64,000 bases of DNA from a bacterium (GTDB taxonomy: Bacteria; Cyanobacteriota; Vampirovibrionia; Gastranaerophilales; Gastranaerophilaceae): NCBI GenBank assembly GCA_017652265.1, contig JAGCBH010000006.1, positions 1 to 64,000 on the forward strand. Direction: 5' to 3'. The translations under genes were made by a program, and so were the position numbers. Below, one piece after another: positions 63,712 through 64,000 of this stretch. The notes beneath the pieces were generated by a model that had not been told where the DNA came from, made no database searches, and saw nothing but the letters and a program-made list of their open reading frames with translations. Every line of letters starts with the position of its first letter. The stretch's first letter is position 1.

Positions 63712-64000
63712 TTACAAGTTTTTAATAATTATTTTAGCCGCTTCAGCACCTGAATTTTTATCGGATAATTTTGATTTTACCAGGCTCAATTCTTCAAGAT
63801 ATTTTTTGCGGTACTCTTTGTTATATAAAAGGTTTTCGGTTTCACCAACAATATTTTTTACTTTAAGTTTATGCTGAACCAATTCCTTTACCACATCTTT
63901 ACCAAGAATTATGTTTGGCAGGGACACACGCTTGATACACCTTACAAGAAGATATACCAAATAGAAAAACCAAGGGCCCCTGTAGGCAATAAGCATAGGT
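63712..64000 (-). CDS. lpxB: Lipid-A-disaccharide synthase, C-terminal part (cut by window edge)
   Basis: Partial; the gene runs off the right edge. The visible 95 residues begin PMLIAYRGPWFFYLVYLLVR and continue RVSLPNIILGKDVVKELVQH, matching the conserved end of LpxB (P-M-x2-x-Y-R and S-L-P-N-I-L-x-G/E-x2-V-P-E-x2-Q). LpxB joins UDP-diacylglucosamine and lipid X, so the organism probably makes lipid A. Confidence 0.88.
   Translation of the reverse strand, partial: PMLIAYRGPWFFYLVYLLVRCIKRVSLPNIILGKDVVKELVQHKLKVKNIVGETENLLYNKEYRKKYLEELSLVKSKLSDKNSGAEAAKIIIKNL

Overview
The window is AT-rich, densely coded, Gram-negative-type bacterial chromosome. It carries an RND/TolC efflux set, a lipid A synthesis gene (lpxB) at the right edge and type IV pilus-like parts. 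The order infA-rpmJ-rpsM-rpsK-(rpsD)-rpoA-rplQ-truA-rplM-rpsI, with truA between rplQ and rplM, is the cyanobacterial arrangement. A prepilin-like N-terminus of the FTLAEMLITLGIIG type, fermentative adhE and several lineage-specific small proteins point to a non-photosynthetic relative of Cyanobacteria (Vampirovibrionia/Melainabacteria, most likely Gastranaerophilales). This placement is inference from gene order and motifs, not from a database search.

Layout: 1-11 kb holds tRNA-Ser, a free-standing FlhA-type cytoplasmic domain protein, a P-loop kinase, a GH38 mannosidase, a papain/transglutaminase-like protein, an SPFH protein with a pilin-like head and a binding-protein/TolC fusion. 11-16.5 kb is the infA to rpsI translation/transcription operon, interrupted twice by a 123-bp structured element. 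16.6-24.5 kb has gpmI, a SNF2 ATPase, an SLH protein and a GH13-fold protein that seems to lack its catalytic residues. 24.5-26.4 kb has coaX, two small unannotated ORFs and rpsO. 26.5-34.4 kb is a type IV pilus-like neighbourhood: CheY-like receiver, degenerate PilB/GspE, TPR protein, tandem secreted paralogues, a radical SAM protein, PilO-like and fused PilM-PilN. 34.5-45 kb carries nadA, rlmB/trmH, a sigma-70 factor, adhE, aroC and an SF1 helicase-nuclease. 45-53 kb has a GGDEF/HD-GYP protein and an acrA-acrB-tolC efflux operon. 53-64 kb is biosynthetic: panD, ubiE/menG, cysK, tyrA, proA, proB, gdhA, plus a matrixin-TPR protease, a Gly/Cys-tailed small protein, a large membrane protein and the lpxB end.

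Cooperating groups: coaX and panD (coenzyme A); tyrA and aroC (aromatic amino acids); proA, proB and gdhA (glutamate/proline); gpmI and adhE, whose upstream regions show the same TTGCAA-N17-TACAAT promoter; and the PilM/N-PilO-PilB-CheY group, which may form an envelope-spanning machine.

The main new-looking signals are: two 123-bp elements in the ribosomal operon whose differences include four compensatory base-pair changes; the FlhA-C protein without its membrane gate; the prepilin-SPFH chimera with an internal ribosome binding site; a recurring N-terminal motif in four otherwise unrelated hypothetical proteins; and several genes whose promoter -10 box lies so close to the start codon that the mRNA should be leaderless.
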